From Rhizobium sp. N324 (GTDB lineage: Bacteria; Pseudomonadota; Alphaproteobacteria; Rhizobiales; Rhizobiaceae), in contig NZ_CP013630.1 of the NCBI RefSeq assembly GCF_001664485.1, forward strand, positions 4,259,501 to 4,323,500: 64,000 nucleotides of DNA, given 5' to 3'. The notes beneath the pieces are model-generated. The model was given only the letters and a program-made list of their open reading frames with translations. It did no database searches and was not told the origin of the DNA. Both the position numbers and the translations under genes were made by a program. Of this stretch, positions 9,325 through 19,237 are shown one piece after another. Numbering within the stretch: position 1 is the stretch's first letter; every line of letters begins with the position of its first letter.

Positions 9325-9960
9325 ATGCTGAAGACCCGCTATACCATTGCCTATGTCGCACTGATGACGCTCGTCGTCGTCGCCTCCAACTTCCTCGTCC
9401 AGTTTCCGCTGAACGCCGAAGTCGCCGGCATCAACCTCGCCGACATCCTGACCTGGGGCGCCTTTTCCTATCCGGTCGCCTTCCTGATCACCGATCTGAC
9501 CAACCGCCAGTTCGGCCCGCAGGCCGCCCGCAAGGTCGTCCTTGCTGGCTTCGTCGTCGGCGTGACGCTGTCCTTCTTCACCTCGGTGCCGCGCATCGCC
9601 ATTGCCTCCGGCTCGGCCTATCTCGCCGGCCAGCTGCTCGATATCGCCGTCTTCAACCGCCTTCGCCGCCAGGCCTGGTGGCGCGCCCCGCTCGTCGGCT
9701 CGCTGATCGGCTCGGCGCTCGATACGGTGATGTTCTTCTCGCTGTCCTTCGCCGCATTTTTCGTCTTCCTCGGCCCGAACGAACCCTTCGCGCTTGAGGC
9801 GGCTCCCATCCTCGGCGTCTTCGCGGCTGAGGCGCCGCGCTGGATCTCCTGGGCGCTCGGCGATTTCGCCGTCAAGATGATCGTCGGCCTCGTCATGCTC
9901 TTGCCCTATGGCGCGTTGATGAACGTGCTGCGGCCGATGCAGGCCGCCCGCGCCAGCTAA
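9325..9960 (+). CDS. Queuosine precursor transporter (VUT/YhhQ family)
   Basis: A 211-residue inner-membrane protein of about six helices that resembles the YhhQ/COG1738 family, which takes up preQ0/preQ1 for queuosine synthesis. Signature parts are WGAFSYPVAFLITDLTNRQFG and SGSAYLAGQLLDIAVF, plus RAPLVGSLIGSALDTVMFF. The ATG at 9325 has AGGA 7 bases upstream; a longer open frame upstream overlaps rpmB and is not coding. The short leader between the rpmB terminator and this gene carries a hairpin and an A-rich run (separate entry). Confidence 0.87.
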   Translation: MLKTRYTIAYVALMTLVVVASNFLVQFPLNAEVAGINLADILTWGAFSYPVAFLITDLTNRQFGPQAARKVVLAGFVVGVTLSFFTSVPRIAIASGSAYLAGQLLDIAVFNRLRRQAWWRAPLVGSLIGSALDTVMFFSLSFAAFFVFLGPNEPFALEAAPILGVFAAEAPRWISWALGDFAVKMIVGLVMLLPYGALMNVLRPMQAARAS

Positions 9961-9966
9961 GTTAAC

Positions 9967-10533
9967 TTAAGGACGCCGCCGAGCCGCTCCGGCGGCGATG
10001 GCGGGATGCAGAAGGACCTGCGCGGCCAGTTCGTCGATCTCAAGCGATGAATCGAGGCGCAGCACCGGCGCCGTCTGCGTTTCCAGCCACTGCTCATGCG
10101 CGGAAAGACTGCGGCGTTCGGGCCCGGCCGTGTCGTAACTTGCCGCCCATTCCAGGAATTGCCCGCTTTTGACTTCCATGTCGCCGCCCGGCCCGATCCT
10201 GTCGCCGTATCGGGCGGTCTCCCGCGCCCGGATGCGCGCCATCCGGAGCTCCGGCTCGATCCTGAGGAAGACGATCAGATCGTAAAGCGGCTCGAGCGGC
10301 CCGCCCCATTTCAGCGCCGATCCTGATAGAACCCAGCCGCCGGGCCGGCCCGTCTCCTCGAGCAGCAGCTGGATGCGCTGATCGGCATCCCGCGGCATCG
10401 TGAACGGCGGATCGGTCGGCAGCCAGAAGAAGTCGTCGGTGTCGAGATGGGCGATATCGAGCCTGTCGGCGAGCGCAAGACCGAGCGATGTCGTGCCGGA
10501 ACCGGACGCGCCCATGACATGAATGCGCACCAT
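9967..10533 (-). CDS. P-loop AAA/adenylate-kinase-like NTPase
   Basis: A 188-residue protein beginning MVRIHVMGASGSGTTSLG. The loop has the shape of a Walker A, but the usual lysine is replaced by threonine (GxxGxGTTS), a form I recall from a conserved family of kinase-like bacterial proteins. DTDDFFW (HLDTDDFFWLPTDPPF) and a shikimate-kinase-like lid (RIRARETARYG) suggest a small-molecule or nucleotide kinase fold. Substrate unknown. ATG 10533 is preferred to the open frame reaching 10584. Confidence 0.75.
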   Translation of the reverse strand: MVRIHVMGASGSGTTSLGLALADRLDIAHLDTDDFFWLPTDPPFTMPRDADQRIQLLLEETGRPGGWVLSGSALKWGGPLEPLYDLIVFLRIEPELRMARIRARETARYGDRIGPGGDMEVKSGQFLEWAASYDTAGPERRSLSAHEQWLETQTAPVLRLDSSLEIDELAAQVLLHPAIAAGAARRRP

Positions 10534-10590
10534 GATCGTCTCCGAAGCAGCTTCCCCGTGCAGCAGGCGGGATAGCCGAGGCATATGACG

Positions 10591-11628
10591 TCAATTTGAC
10601 GCCGGTCGCTCAGAGAGCCGGAATTCCAGCATCAGGTTGCGCTGCAGGAGCGAATGATTGTCGTCCGACACCAGGATGATATGGGTGGTGCCGTCGGCGG
10701 CCTGGAAGGCGTCGAGCCCTTCCATATTGTCGATCTGAGAGTTGAAGTTGCCTTCGAGCAGCAAGTCGCCGTCGACGACAGCCCCGGGCTTGATATCGGC
10801 GCCCCTGACGCGCCGAAGGCGCATGCCGATGCCTTCGGCCATGTTGAAGCGGCGCTCCAGGAGCAGCAAGTCGCCGTTCGGCAGGAAGGCGCCGTCGGTG
10901 ACGTCGAAGCTGCCGTCGCGGGCGACCGCGAAGCGCCCTTTCAGCGGCCCGCTCAAAATGGCCGCCAGCCGGTTGCCGTCGCTGTCGAGACCACGTTCGG
11001 AGACGATGACCACGCCGCCCTTGAGCGGGCTCGATGCGGGCGCCACGGCGATGGTCTCGATGCCGCGGTTCTCGCTCAGCATCTTGCGAGGAATGAGGAT
11101 CGGCAAAGTAGCGATCGCGCTCGATTCGGCAAAACCCGGATCGGGGTAGACATCGACGCGGTGATCCTGCTCGAAGGAGACCAGGATCCGGTCGCCGTCG
11201 AACGCCAGGCCCTCGGCATCCATATGGCCCTTGCCCTCGAAGCTGCGCCCGGCACTGTTCTTCATCGGGGTGATCTCGACATCGGCAAGGCCGGAAAGCC
11301 TGCCCTTGACGTCGCGCTCGATACTGCCGGTCAGCCATTGGCCGGTGTCGAGCACCACAACGAAATGTTTTTGATCCTGCCGGAAGCGGATGGAGGAGAG
11401 CGAGCCGAACAGCGCTTTGCTGGAAACCATCTCCAGGCCGCCGAGAAATTCCAGCGAGCCGAATGTCGTCTGCGAAGAGCCGATCTTGAAATCGGAGATT
11501 TGCCGGCTAATGATCGGCACGTCGCTCGCCCATGCGGGGCAAGCGCCGGCGGCGATACAGAAAGCGATCAACGCCGCACTGCAAAGGCGCTTACCAGCCA
11601 AGTTTCCTTCAGCGGCGTCAGCCGGCAC
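10591..11628 (-). CDS. Esterase-like activity of phytase family protein, exported
   Basis: A 345-residue protein with an N-terminal signal peptide ([17 protein letters not shown]) and a beta-propeller-like body of the phytase-like/SdiA-regulated type: [57 protein letters not shown] secreted or periplasmic esterase-like role is inferred from the family. It overlaps the 3' end of cobT by 11 bp, so it is probably cotranscribed with cobS-cobT, although no link to cobalamin is known. Confidence 0.8.
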   Translation of the reverse strand: MPADAAEGNLAGKRLCSAALIAFCIAAGACPAWASDVPIISRQISDFKIGSSQTTFGSLEFLGGLEMVSSKALFGSLSSIRFRQDQKHFVVVLDTGQWLTGSIERDVKGRLSGLADVEITPMKNSAGRSFEGKGHMDAEGLAFDGDRILVSFEQDHRVDVYPDPGFAESSAIATLPILIPRKMLSENRGIETIAVAPASSPLKGGVVIVSERGLDSDGNRLAAILSGPLKGRFAVARDGSFDVTDGAFLPNGDLLLLERRFNMAEGIGMRLRRVRGADIKPGAVVDGDLLLEGNFNSQIDNMEGLDAFQAADGTTHIILVSDDNHSLLQRNLMLEFRLSERPASN

Positions 11629-13519
11629 GACGGAGCCGGCCGCCGCGCGGCTGGGTCGATTGATCTTCGAACAGAGAGGCGAGCTGTTCGGTCATCGCGC
11701 CGGCGAGCTCGTCGGCGTCGACAATCGTCACGGCGCGGCGATAATAGCGCGTCACGTCGTGCCCGATGCCGATCGCCAGCAATTCCACAGGCGAACGGGT
11801 CTCGATCTGCTCGATGACGGCGCGCAGGTGCCGTTCGAGATAATTGCCCGGATTGACCGACAGCGTCGAATCGTCGACCGGCGCACCGTCCGAGATCATC
11901 ATCAGGATGCGGCGCTGCTCGCGACGGGCGAGCAGGCGATTATGCGCCCAGATCAGCGCCTCGCCGTCTATATTTTCCTTGAGCAGCCCCTCGCGCATCA
12001 TCAGCCCGAGATTGGCGCGTGCCCGCCGCCACGGCGCATCGGCCGATTTGTAGATGATGTGGCGGAGATCATTGAGGCGTCCCGGCGTCTGCGGCTTGCC
12101 GCCGGCAAGCCAGCTTTCCCGCGCCTGCCCGCCCTTCCAGGCCTTCGTGGTGAAGCCGAGAATCTCGACCTTGACGCCGCAGCGCTCCAGCGTGCGGGCG
12201 AGAATATCGGCGCAGGTGGCCGCAACCGTGATCGGCCGGCCGCGCATCGAGCCGGAATTGTCGATGAGCAGGGTGACGACGGTGTCGCGGAACTGCGTAT
12301 CGCGCTCCATCTTGAAGGAAAGCGCCTGCATCGGATCGATGATGATGCGCTGCAGCCGGGCCGGATCGAGATAGCCCTCTTCCAGGTCGAAATCCCAGGA
12401 GCGGTTCTGCTGTGCCATCAGGCGGCGCTGCAGCCGGTTGGCGAGGCGGCCGACCGCGCCCTGCAGATGCGCCAGCTGCTTGTCGAGGAAGGCGCGCAGG
12501 CGCTCCAGTTCGGCGGCGTCGCAGAGTTCCTCGGCGGTGATGATCTCGTCGAATTCTTCGGTAAAGACGTGATAATCGACCTTCTCATTGAAATCCGAGA
12601 AAGGCGTGTTCGGACGGCGGGTCTCGCCCGGCGTTTCCGAATCGTCCTCGCCCTCTTCCATCATGTCGTCGTCGGAGATTTCGGCGCCTTCGGTCTCGCC
12701 GTCCTCCATCTGCTCGTCGGCGACTTCGCTATCCTCGACGGGGGCGGCATCGGTGCCGGCATCCTCGTCGACCTCGTCCTGATCCTGCTCGTCGCCGCTC
12801 GGCTGGTCTTCCTGATCCGACTGGTCATCATTGTCGGCGTCGCTGTCATCGTCGCCGTATTCCTCGGCCATTTCCATGGCCGACAGCATGTTGCGGACGA
12901 CCTTGGCGAAGGCCTGCTGATCGTTGATCGCGCCCGACAGATTGTCGAGTTCGGCTCCCGCCTTGTCCTCAATAAAGTTGCGCCAGAGGTCGAGCACCTT
13001 GCCGGCGGAGGCCGGCGGGCGCTGGCCGGTCAACTTCTCGCGCACCATCATCGCGACGGCTTCGCCGACCGGTGCGTCTTCCTGGCGCTCGATGCCGGTG
13101 AAATTCGCCTTGGAATATTTCTCGTCGGTCATGGAGCGCAGGTTCGACGCCATGCCCTCCATGCGCAGCGCGCCGATCGATTCGACGCGCGCCTGCTCGA
13201 CGACATCGAAGATCGCCCGGGCGTCCGAGCCCTGCGGCGCCATCGTCGCGTGCATCTTCTCGTCATGGCAGGCAAGGCGCAGCGCCATGGAATCGCCGAG
13301 CCCGCGGGTGACCGCCAGCTCATGCGCCGTCGGCCGCTTGGAAAGCTCCGGCAGCCGGATGCGCTCGCCGGTCATCCCGGGCCGTTCGTTGGCGAAGGTC
13401 ACCTCGACATCGCCGTCGCCGGCGACCGAGCGCACGCAGCCGGTTATCGCCCGGCGCAATGGCTCGACGTCGACGGGCGCGCCGGGCTTAGCTTTCGAAT
13501 TGTCACCGCGAGCTGCCAT
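11618..13519 (-). CDS. cobT: Aerobic cobaltochelatase subunit CobT
   Basis: Together with CobS and CobN inserts cobalt into hydrogenobyrinic acid a,c-diamide, ATP-dependent, in the aerobic cobalamin pathway. The 633-residue protein has an N-terminal CobT domain, a very acidic linker at about residues 219-299 dominated by Asp and Glu, and a C-terminal von Willebrand A domain whose MIDAS motif DNSGS is at 420-424. Length and order are typical of rhizobial CobT. It follows cobS by 12 bp on the same strand. Confidence 0.95.
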   Translation of the reverse strand: MAARGDNSKAKPGAPVDVEPLRRAITGCVRSVAGDGDVEVTFANERPGMTGERIRLPELSKRPTAHELAVTRGLGDSMALRLACHDEKMHATMAPQGSDARAIFDVVEQARVESIGALRMEGMASNLRSMTDEKYSKANFTGIERQEDAPVGEAVAMMVREKLTGQRPPASAGKVLDLWRNFIEDKAGAELDNLSGAINDQQAFAKVVRNMLSAMEMAEEYGDDDSDADNDDQSDQEDQPSGDEQDQDEVDEDAGTDAAPVEDSEVADEQMEDGETEGAEISDDDMMEEGEDDSETPGETRRPNTPFSDFNEKVDYHVFTEEFDEIITAEELCDAAELERLRAFLDKQLAHLQGAVGRLANRLQRRLMAQQNRSWDFDLEEGYLDPARLQRIIIDPMQALSFKMERDTQFRDTVVTLLIDNSGSMRGRPITVAATCADILARTLERCGVKVEILGFTTKAWKGGQARESWLAGGKPQTPGRLNDLRHIIYKSADAPWRRARANLGLMMREGLLKENIDGEALIWAHNRLLARREQRRILMMISDGAPVDDSTLSVNPGNYLERHLRAVIEQIETRSPVELLAIGIGHDVTRYYRRAVTIVDADELAGAMTEQLASLFEDQSTQPRGGRLRRAG

Positions 13520-13531
13520 GATCGGTCGGTC

Positions 13532-14524
13532 TTAAGCTCCGAGAACGATATTGGCGGCACTTTCCTTCAGCTCGACCCCGAAGGCGCGCTGATAGTGCTC
13601 GGCGACCAGCGGGCGCTCCAGTTCGTCGCACTTGTTGAGGAAGGTGACGCGGAAGGCGAAGGCGAGATCGCCGAAGATCTCGGCATTCTCGGCCCAGGTG
13701 ATGACGGTACGCGGGCTCATGACGGTGGAGAGATCGCCGTTCATGAAGGCGGCGCGCGTCAGGTCGGCGACACGGACCATCTTCGACACGGTCTCGCGGC
13801 CTTCCCTGTCCTTGCCGAAGCTCTTCACCTTGGCGGCGACGATGCCCACTTCGTGATCATGCGGCAGATAATTCAGCGTCGTCACGATCGACCAGCGGTC
13901 CATCTGCGCCTGGTTGATCTGCTGCGTGCCGTGATAAAGGCCGGTCGTGTCACCGAGGCCGATCGTATTGGCGGTCGCAAACAGGCGGAAGGCCGGGTGC
14001 GGCCGGATGACGCGGCTCTGGTCGAGCAGCGTCAGGCGGCCGGAGGATTCCAGCACGCGCTGGATGACGAACATCACATCGGGACGGCCGGCGTCATACT
14101 CGTCGAAGACGAGCGCGACATTGTGCTGATAGGCCCAGGGCAGGATGCCGTCCTTGAATTCGGTGATCTGCAGCCCGTCCTTGATGACGATCGCGTCCTT
14201 GCCGACCAGATCGATACGGCTGACATGGCTGTCGAGGTTGATGCGCACGCAGGGCCAGTTGAGGCGCGCCGCCACCTGCTCGATATGCGAGGACTTGCCC
14301 GTGCCGTGATAGCCGGAGATCATCACGCGGCGGTTATGGGCGAAGCCGGCCAGAATGGCGAGCGTCGTCTCGCGGTCGAACAGGTAATCGGGGTCGAGAT
14401 CCGGCACATAGGCGTCGCCCTTGCTGTAGGCGGGAACGCGGATGTCGGAATCGATACCGAAGGTCTCGCGGACCGAAACGGTGGTATCGGGCAGTTCTGC
14501 TATATCAAGGTCGATCTTGCTCAT
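13532..14524 (-). CDS. cobS: Aerobic cobaltochelatase subunit CobS
   Basis: AAA+ ATPase subunit of the cobalt chelatase, forming the ring that drives metal insertion. The 330-residue protein shows Walker [10 protein letters not shown] at 71-79, Walker [11 protein letters not shown] and the sensor region [11 protein letters not shown]. Of two adjacent ATGs (14527 and 14524), the second is better spaced from GGAG. The open frame continues to 14824 but upstream codons do not look coding. Confidence 0.94.
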   Translation of the reverse strand: MSKIDLDIAELPDTTVSVRETFGIDSDIRVPAYSKGDAYVPDLDPDYLFDRETTLAILAGFAHNRRVMISGYHGTGKSSHIEQVAARLNWPCVRINLDSHVSRIDLVGKDAIVIKDGLQITEFKDGILPWAYQHNVALVFDEYDAGRPDVMFVIQRVLESSGRLTLLDQSRVIRPHPAFRLFATANTIGLGDTTGLYHGTQQINQAQMDRWSIVTTLNYLPHDHEVGIVAAKVKSFGKDREGRETVSKMVRVADLTRAAFMNGDLSTVMSPRTVITWAENAEIFGDLAFAFRVTFLNKCDELERPLVAEHYQRAFGVELKESAANIVLGA

Positions 14525-14527
14525 CAT

Positions 14528-14833
14528 GTCTCCAAGGCGGGTGATGCCACCCAGCCATACTGTCTCAGGCCATGTCGCAACCGTGACGCCGCGATCTAAT
14601 TCCGCGCCCGTCCAGGTCGGAACGTCGGCGATACTTCTCCGGGACTGAAACGAAACCTCGGCGGGATGATGTCCGCGTGCGAGCATTCTTGAAAGAGTCC
14701 CGGACAAGAAACGCCGCGTCCGGAAGGTCGGCGGAGGCGATGTCGGGAAAACGCACAAATATGAGCCGCGTTTGCCTGCGGCCTCAGCCGATTTGGACCA
14801 TACCCGATTGAAGCCCAAGAGCAAGGACGGGAA
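14528..14833. other. Intergenic region without a recognised gene
   Basis: About 305 bases between cobS and the J-domain gene, both on the minus strand. It must hold the cobS promoter. Open frames here are unlike any known protein. No cobalamin riboswitch core was recognised by eye. Confidence 0.5.
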
Positions 14834-15451
14834 TTAACAAAAACCGTTCTGCTTCAACAATTGATAGGCCTGGATGACGGCGCGGAAACGCTCTTCCGAG
14901 CCGCGGTCGCCGCCATTGGCATCCGGGTGGTGCTTCTTGACCAGTTCCTTGTACCGGCTCTTGATCTCGGCCGACGTCGCATTGGCGTCGAGACCCATCG
15001 TATCGAAGGCCTTGCTTTCCAGCGACTTCAGCTTGCGCGCCTGCGGAAAACGCGGCCCGCTGCCCTTGCCGCCTTCCTTGACGAAGCCGAAGGGATCGCG
15101 AACGCGGCTATAGGCGCCCGAGCGCACCTCCGAATGCAGCGGGCTATCCTTCGCCGACTTGTTGACGCCGACCGTCCAGGTCGGCCGGTGGCCGGTGATC
15201 GCCTCTTTCTGGTAGCGGGCGATCTCGCCGTCCGACAGACCGGAGAAATAATTATAGCCCTTGTTGTAGTCCTTGACGTGCTCGAAGCAGAACAAAAAGA
15301 ACTGGCCTTCCGCATTGCGTCCGACAGGAGCGCGATGCAAGCCTTTCTTGTCGCAGCCGTCCCACTGACAGGTAGGCGGCGCCTGTTCTGCCTCCGGCTG
15401 GCGTTTGCGGCGTGTTCGGATGCTATCGAAGTATTTTGAATCAAGTGTCAT
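14834..15451 (-). CDS. DnaJ-domain protein with N-terminal Cys/His motif
   Basis: A 205-residue protein with a J domain placed at the C-terminus (about 140-205): MGLDANATSAEIKSRYKELV, HHPD, then ERFRAVIQAYQLL. It should stimulate an Hsp70 ATPase through the HPD loop. The N-terminal third has a CX4C (TCQWDGC) and CX2H (FCFEH) arrangement that could bind zinc. No Gly/Phe or classic zinc-finger region is present, so this is a specialised J protein and not DnaJ. Start ATG 15451; it is divergent from the BolA gene. Confidence 0.85.
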   Translation of the reverse strand: MTLDSKYFDSIRTRRKRQPEAEQAPPTCQWDGCDKKGLHRAPVGRNAEGQFFLFCFEHVKDYNKGYNYFSGLSDGEIARYQKEAITGHRPTWTVGVNKSAKDSPLHSEVRSGAYSRVRDPFGFVKEGGKGSGPRFPQARKLKSLESKAFDTMGLDANATSAEIKSRYKELVKKHHPDANGGDRGSEERFRAVIQAYQLLKQNGFC

Positions 15452-15553
15452 GACGGCGCTAATTATGAGGCTGTCGCGACGCGACAACAAGAATTGACAA
15501 ATGGGTTTGTTGCTGGCTTGGTGGGAACCCTTTTCGCGAAGCAGCAAGACCGG

Positions 15554-15838
15554 ATGATGACCCTGCGAACCCGCATCGAAGAAAAACTCGTCGAAGCCTT
15601 CGCGCCGGAGCGCCTGAGCGTCATCGACGAAAGCCATCTGCATGCCGGCCATCAGCCCGATATCACGGGAACCGGCGAAACCCATATGCGGGTGAGAATC
15701 GTCTCGGCCAAGTTCGCCGGCCTGTCGCGGCTGGCGCGCCACCGGGCGATCACCGAGCTGTTGAAACCGGAACTCGATGCCGGCCTGCATGCGCTGGCCG
15801 TCGAACCGGCAGCACCTGGCGAGCCGACGCGCTGGTAG
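15554..15838 (+). CDS. BolA family protein
   Basis: A 94-residue single-domain protein: MMTLRTRIEEKLVEAFAPERLSVIDESHLHAGH, with the ETHMRVRIVSAKFAGLSRLARHR core and a HALAVE C-terminal strand. BolA proteins partner with monothiol glutaredoxins in iron-sulfur handling or bind DNA; which applies here cannot be seen. The conserved cysteine or histidine ligand could be the H in HLHAGH. Start may be ATG 15554 or 15557. It is divergent from the J-domain gene. Confidence 0.88.
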   Translation: MMTLRTRIEEKLVEAFAPERLSVIDESHLHAGHQPDITGTGETHMRVRIVSAKFAGLSRLARHRAITELLKPELDAGLHALAVEPAAPGEPTRW

Positions 15839-15879
15839 CAGCGCCTATATGGAGATCGATCACCCGCAATCCAAGTCGG

Positions 15880-17190
15880 TCAGGCCGGTTTTGCGCCGTC
15901 TTCTCCGGCGGGGCGGATGCGCAGCTTGGTGATGCGGTTCTTCTCCCGCTTCATGACGATGAAGCGCTTGCCGTAAAAGGTGAAGGCCTGGCGCTCTTCC
16001 GGGATGGTCATCGATTCATGGATGACCAGGCCGGCAATCGTCGTCGCCTCCTCGTCGGGCAGGTGCCAGTCGAGCGCGCGGTTCAAGTCGCGGATCGGCA
16101 CGCCGCCGTCGACGACGACCGAACCGTCGGCCTCCTGGCGCACGCCCTGGATCTCGATATCGTGCTCGTCGGAAATATCGCCGACGATTTCCTCAAGAAT
16201 ATCCTCCAGCGTGACGATGCCCTGCACCTCGCCATATTCGTCGACGACGACGGCGAAATGCTGCTTGCGGCGCAGGAAGGCGTTGAGCTGATCTTCCAGA
16301 TTGGTGCTGTCGGGCACGAACCACGGCTTCTGCGCGATTTTGACGATGTCGAGGTTCTGCGGCTCCATGTTCGGCTCGGCAAGCGCGCGCAACAGGTCCT
16401 TGGCATGGACGACGCCGATGATGTTGTCGATCGTGCCGCGCCACAAGGGCATGCGCGTATAGGGACTTTCGAGAATGGCGCGCACCACCGCCTCGGGCGG
16501 ATCGTCGGCGTTGATCGCCCGCATCGCAGTGCGGTGGACCATGATGTCGGAGAGTTCGAGCTCGCCGAGATCGAGCACGCCGCCGAGCCGGTCGCGGTCG
16601 GCCTTCACCACCGATCCCTCGCGGTGCAGGAGGTCGACGGCGCCGCGCAGCTCCTCATGCGCCGTCAGCATCGATACCTCCCGCGAGAGATTGATGCCAA
16701 ACAGGGCCAGGATCCGCCGGACGATCGCATTGACGAAGGAGGAGATCGGGCCGACGACGAGAACGAAGAGCCTGGCCGGCATGGCGATGGCAAGCGCGAA
16801 GCGGTCGGGTGTCGAAATCGCCCAGCTCTTCGGCAGCACTTCGGCGAAGATGACCAGGATGACGGTCATGGCGAGCGTCGCCAGCGCCACGCCGGAACTG
16901 CCGAACAGCCCGAGGAACAGGCTGGTGGCGATCGACGACGACAGGATATTGGCGAGATTGTTGCCGATCAGCAGCGCGCCGATCAGCCGGTCGCGCCGCT
17001 CGATCAGCTGCCGGACGAGGCCGGCGCGTTCGTCACCGTTGACTTCAAGCGTATGGATACGGCTGCGCGAAACCGCGGTCAGCGCGGTTTCCGAGCCGGA
17101 AAAGAAGGCGGACATCAGCACGAGCGCCGTGATCGAAAGGATCTCCGGCCAATATGTCGCAAGAAATGCCAGAGCGCCTTCGACGGTCAT
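15880..17190 (-). CDS. Hemolysin/CorC-type protein with CNNM, CBS pair and CorC_HlyC domains
   Basis: A 436-residue inner-membrane protein. The first 190 residues form the CNNM/DUF21 transmembrane module with the SGSETALTAVSRSRI signature; two CBS domains follow (about 210-335, including DIMVHRTAMRAI and YGEVQGIVTLEDILEEIVGDI), then a CorC_HlyC domain. The family is linked to magnesium/cobalt efflux; hemolysin naming is historical. Its ATG overlaps the aroB stop by one base, so it is in the aroK-aroB transcript. Confidence 0.9.
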   Translation of the reverse strand: MTVEGALAFLATYWPEILSITALVLMSAFFSGSETALTAVSRSRIHTLEVNGDERAGLVRQLIERRDRLIGALLIGNNLANILSSSIATSLFLGLFGSSGVALATLAMTVILVIFAEVLPKSWAISTPDRFALAIAMPARLFVLVVGPISSFVNAIVRRILALFGINLSREVSMLTAHEELRGAVDLLHREGSVVKADRDRLGGVLDLGELELSDIMVHRTAMRAINADDPPEAVVRAILESPYTRMPLWRGTIDNIIGVVHAKDLLRALAEPNMEPQNLDIVKIAQKPWFVPDSTNLEDQLNAFLRRKQHFAVVVDEYGEVQGIVTLEDILEEIVGDISDEHDIEIQGVRQEADGSVVVDGGVPIRDLNRALDWHLPDEEATTIAGLVIHESMTIPEERQAFTFYGKRFIVMKREKNRITKLRIRPAGEDGAKPA

Positions 17191-18320
17191 CAGGGGTGTT
17201 TTTCCCGGAGAAAGCTGGTGACCTCGGCGGCGGGAACGTCGTCGGCGACGAAGGACTGGCCGATGCCGCGCGTCAGGATGAAGGTAAGCTTGCCGCTCTT
17301 GACCTTCTTGTCCTGGGCGATCGCATCCATCAGCATTTCGGCCGGCGGCAGCTCGCCCGGAATATCGGACATGCGGGTCGGCAGGCCGACCTCCTTGAGG
17401 TGCCGCTCGACGCGCCGCGCGTCATCGGGGCTTGCAAGGTTCATCCGTGCGGAAAATTCGTGCGCCAGCACCATGCCGATCGAGACGCCCTCGCCATGCA
17501 CGAGGCGAGCGCTGTCATAGACCGTGGCCGCCTCCAGCGCATGGCCGAACGTATGGCCGAGATTGAGTAGCGCCCGCTGACCGTTCTCGCGCTCGTCGGC
17601 AACGACGACATCGGCCTTCGCCTGGCAGCTGGCGGCAATCGCCTCGATGCGGGCGGAGCCGCCTGCAAAAACCGCCTGCCAGTTGGCTTCCAGCCAGGCG
17701 AAGAAATCCGGTTTGTCGATCAGCCCGTATTTGGCCACCTCGGCGTAGCCGGCGCGGAATTCGCGATCGCTCAGCGTATTCAGCACGTCGGTATCGGCCA
17801 GAACCAGATCCGGCTGGTGGAAGACGCCGATCAGATTCTTGCCGTGGCGGGAATTGATGCCGGTCTTGCCGCCGACGGAGGAATCGACCTGCGCCAGCAA
17901 TGAGGTCGGGACCTGCACGAAGCGCACGCCGCGCCGAACGATGCCGGCCGCAAATCCCGAGAGGTCGCCGATGACGCCGCCGCCGAGGGCGATGACGCAA
18001 TCATTGCGCTCGACGCGGGCTTCGAGCACCTTGTCGCAGGCGGTCATCAGATGCTCGAAGCTCTTGGTCTTCTCGCCGGCCGGCAGCACGACCGCGGCCG
18101 AGGCGATGCCCGCTTCTTCAAGGCTCGCGACGAACGCCTTGAGATAGAGCGGCGCGACATTTTCATCGGTGACGACGGCCGCCTTGCGGCCCTTGAGGCG
18201 GGAGGCAATCTCGGCGCCGGCCCGCGCGATCAGCCCCGGGCCGATCAGGATATCGTAGGCGCGCTCGCCGAGCGGCACATGCACGGTCTGGACGGCGGCG
18301 GCGGAGGCTATCGCATTCAT
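17190..18320 (-). CDS. aroB: 3-dehydroquinate synthase
   Basis: NAD- and metal-dependent cyclisation of DAHP to 3-dehydroquinate, second step of the shikimate pathway. The 376-residue protein carries the GGGVIGDLSGFAAGI nucleotide motif, PTSLLAQVDSSVGGKTGIN and the metal-ligand region LLNLGHTFGHALE. Its ATG overlaps the aroK stop (ATGA). Confidence 0.95.
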   Translation of the reverse strand: MNAIASAAAVQTVHVPLGERAYDILIGPGLIARAGAEIASRLKGRKAAVVTDENVAPLYLKAFVASLEEAGIASAAVVLPAGEKTKSFEHLMTACDKVLEARVERNDCVIALGGGVIGDLSGFAAGIVRRGVRFVQVPTSLLAQVDSSVGGKTGINSRHGKNLIGVFHQPDLVLADTDVLNTLSDREFRAGYAEVAKYGLIDKPDFFAWLEANWQAVFAGGSARIEAIAASCQAKADVVVADERENGQRALLNLGHTFGHALEAATVYDSARLVHGEGVSIGMVLAHEFSARMNLASPDDARRVERHLKEVGLPTRMSDIPGELPPAEMLMDAIAQDKKVKSGKLTFILTRGIGQSFVADDVPAAEVTSFLREKHP

Positions 18321-18919
18321 GAGGCTGCATTTTCCTTCTGGGCTTCGATCAGCGCCTGCAGCACTTCGTCGGCCATGATTTCCTTGCGCACGTCGCGCGA
18401 CAGCACGGTGAGGTCGGCCTGCGCATAGATCGGGTAGCGCGCCTTCATCAGGCCCTCGAGCGTCTGCTTCGGATTTTCGGTCTTGAGCAAGGGGCGGTTG
18501 TCGCGCTTGTTGACCCGCTCCCAGAGCACGTCGAGATCCGCCTTCAGCCAGACGGAAAGACCACCCTTCTTGATATGCCTGCGCGTCCGCTCGTTGATGA
18601 AGGCACCGCCGCCTGTGGACACGACCCGCGGCCCGCTCCTCACGAGCCGCTTCATCACCCGCGTTTCCAGCGCCCGGAACTCTTCCTCGCCATAGGCGGC
18701 GAAAAGTTCGGGGATCGTCATGCGCGACACCCGCTCTATTTCGTGGTCGCTGTCGATGAAGGGAATGCCGAGCTGGCTGGCGACGATGCGTCCGACGGCG
18801 GATTTTCCCGCACCCATCAGGCCGACGAGGATCAGATTGCGTGAACCGAGCGCGGCGCGAGCTCTGTCTCTCAGGCTGTCAGCAACGGTCAGCAGTGGTT
18901 CACTCATCGGTCCATTCAC
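18317..18919 (-). CDS. aroK: Shikimate kinase
   Basis: Phosphorylates shikimate at the 3-hydroxyl. The 200-residue protein has Walker A GLMGAGKSAVG at about 33-43, DSDHEIE, the shikimate-binding STGGGAF and an RPLL lid segment. The N-terminus is about 25 residues longer than short AroK forms, as is usual in rhizobia; ATG 18907 (MSEPLL) is an alternative. First gene of the aroK-aroB-CNNM operon. Confidence 0.94.
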   Translation of the reverse strand: MNGPMSEPLLTVADSLRDRARAALGSRNLILVGLMGAGKSAVGRIVASQLGIPFIDSDHEIERVSRMTIPELFAAYGEEEFRALETRVMKRLVRSGPRVVSTGGGAFINERTRRHIKKGGLSVWLKADLDVLWERVNKRDNRPLLKTENPKQTLEGLMKARYPIYAQADLTVLSRDVRKEIMADEVLQALIEAQKENAAS

Positions 18920-19055
18920 ACTTTGTTTGCAAACCGTATCGACAAATGCAGGTGGAGCGTCAAGTCGCGGACAAGGGAATCATGGCTTGAATAGCGCTTC
19001 TTGCACTTGCAGATACGCTTCTTATAACAGAAGCAGAGCATGAAGGAGTTGCCGG

Positions 19056-19232
19056 ATGCCGACCCTGTTCCGTTTTCTGTTCGTCTGCGCGATCCTCGCC
19101 GGGACGGTCTACGGAGCGATGTGGGCGCTTGTGACCTTCGTCGAGCCCGAGCCGCGCGACGTGACGATCCGCATTCCGTCCGAGCGGGTCAATCCGCCGG
19201 CGACGGGCGCGATCAGCACGACCAGGAAGTGA
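19056..19232 (+). CDS. Small single-pass membrane protein upstream of xerD
   Basis: A 58-residue [23 protein letters not shown], then [14 protein letters not shown], a basic/proline-rich tail and TTRK at the end. It has one membrane helix (about 5-28). AGGAGT lies 7-8 bases before the ATG and the stop is only 5 bases before the xerD ATG, so the spacing supports real coupled translation. Function unknown. Confidence 0.7.
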   Translation: MPTLFRFLFVCAILAGTVYGAMWALVTFVEPEPRDVTIRIPSERVNPPATGAISTTRK

Positions 19233-19237
19233 CCGGC

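Noticed and set aside
11390..14599. 1069-codon open frame on the plus strand opposite cobT/cobS
   Set aside because: Its residues are high in R, A, D and H with no domain, and it lies fully opposite two clear cobaltochelatase genes on the minus strand.
14528..14833. Cobalamin riboswitch in front of cobS
   Set aside because: I looked for the conserved B12-box core and did not see it.
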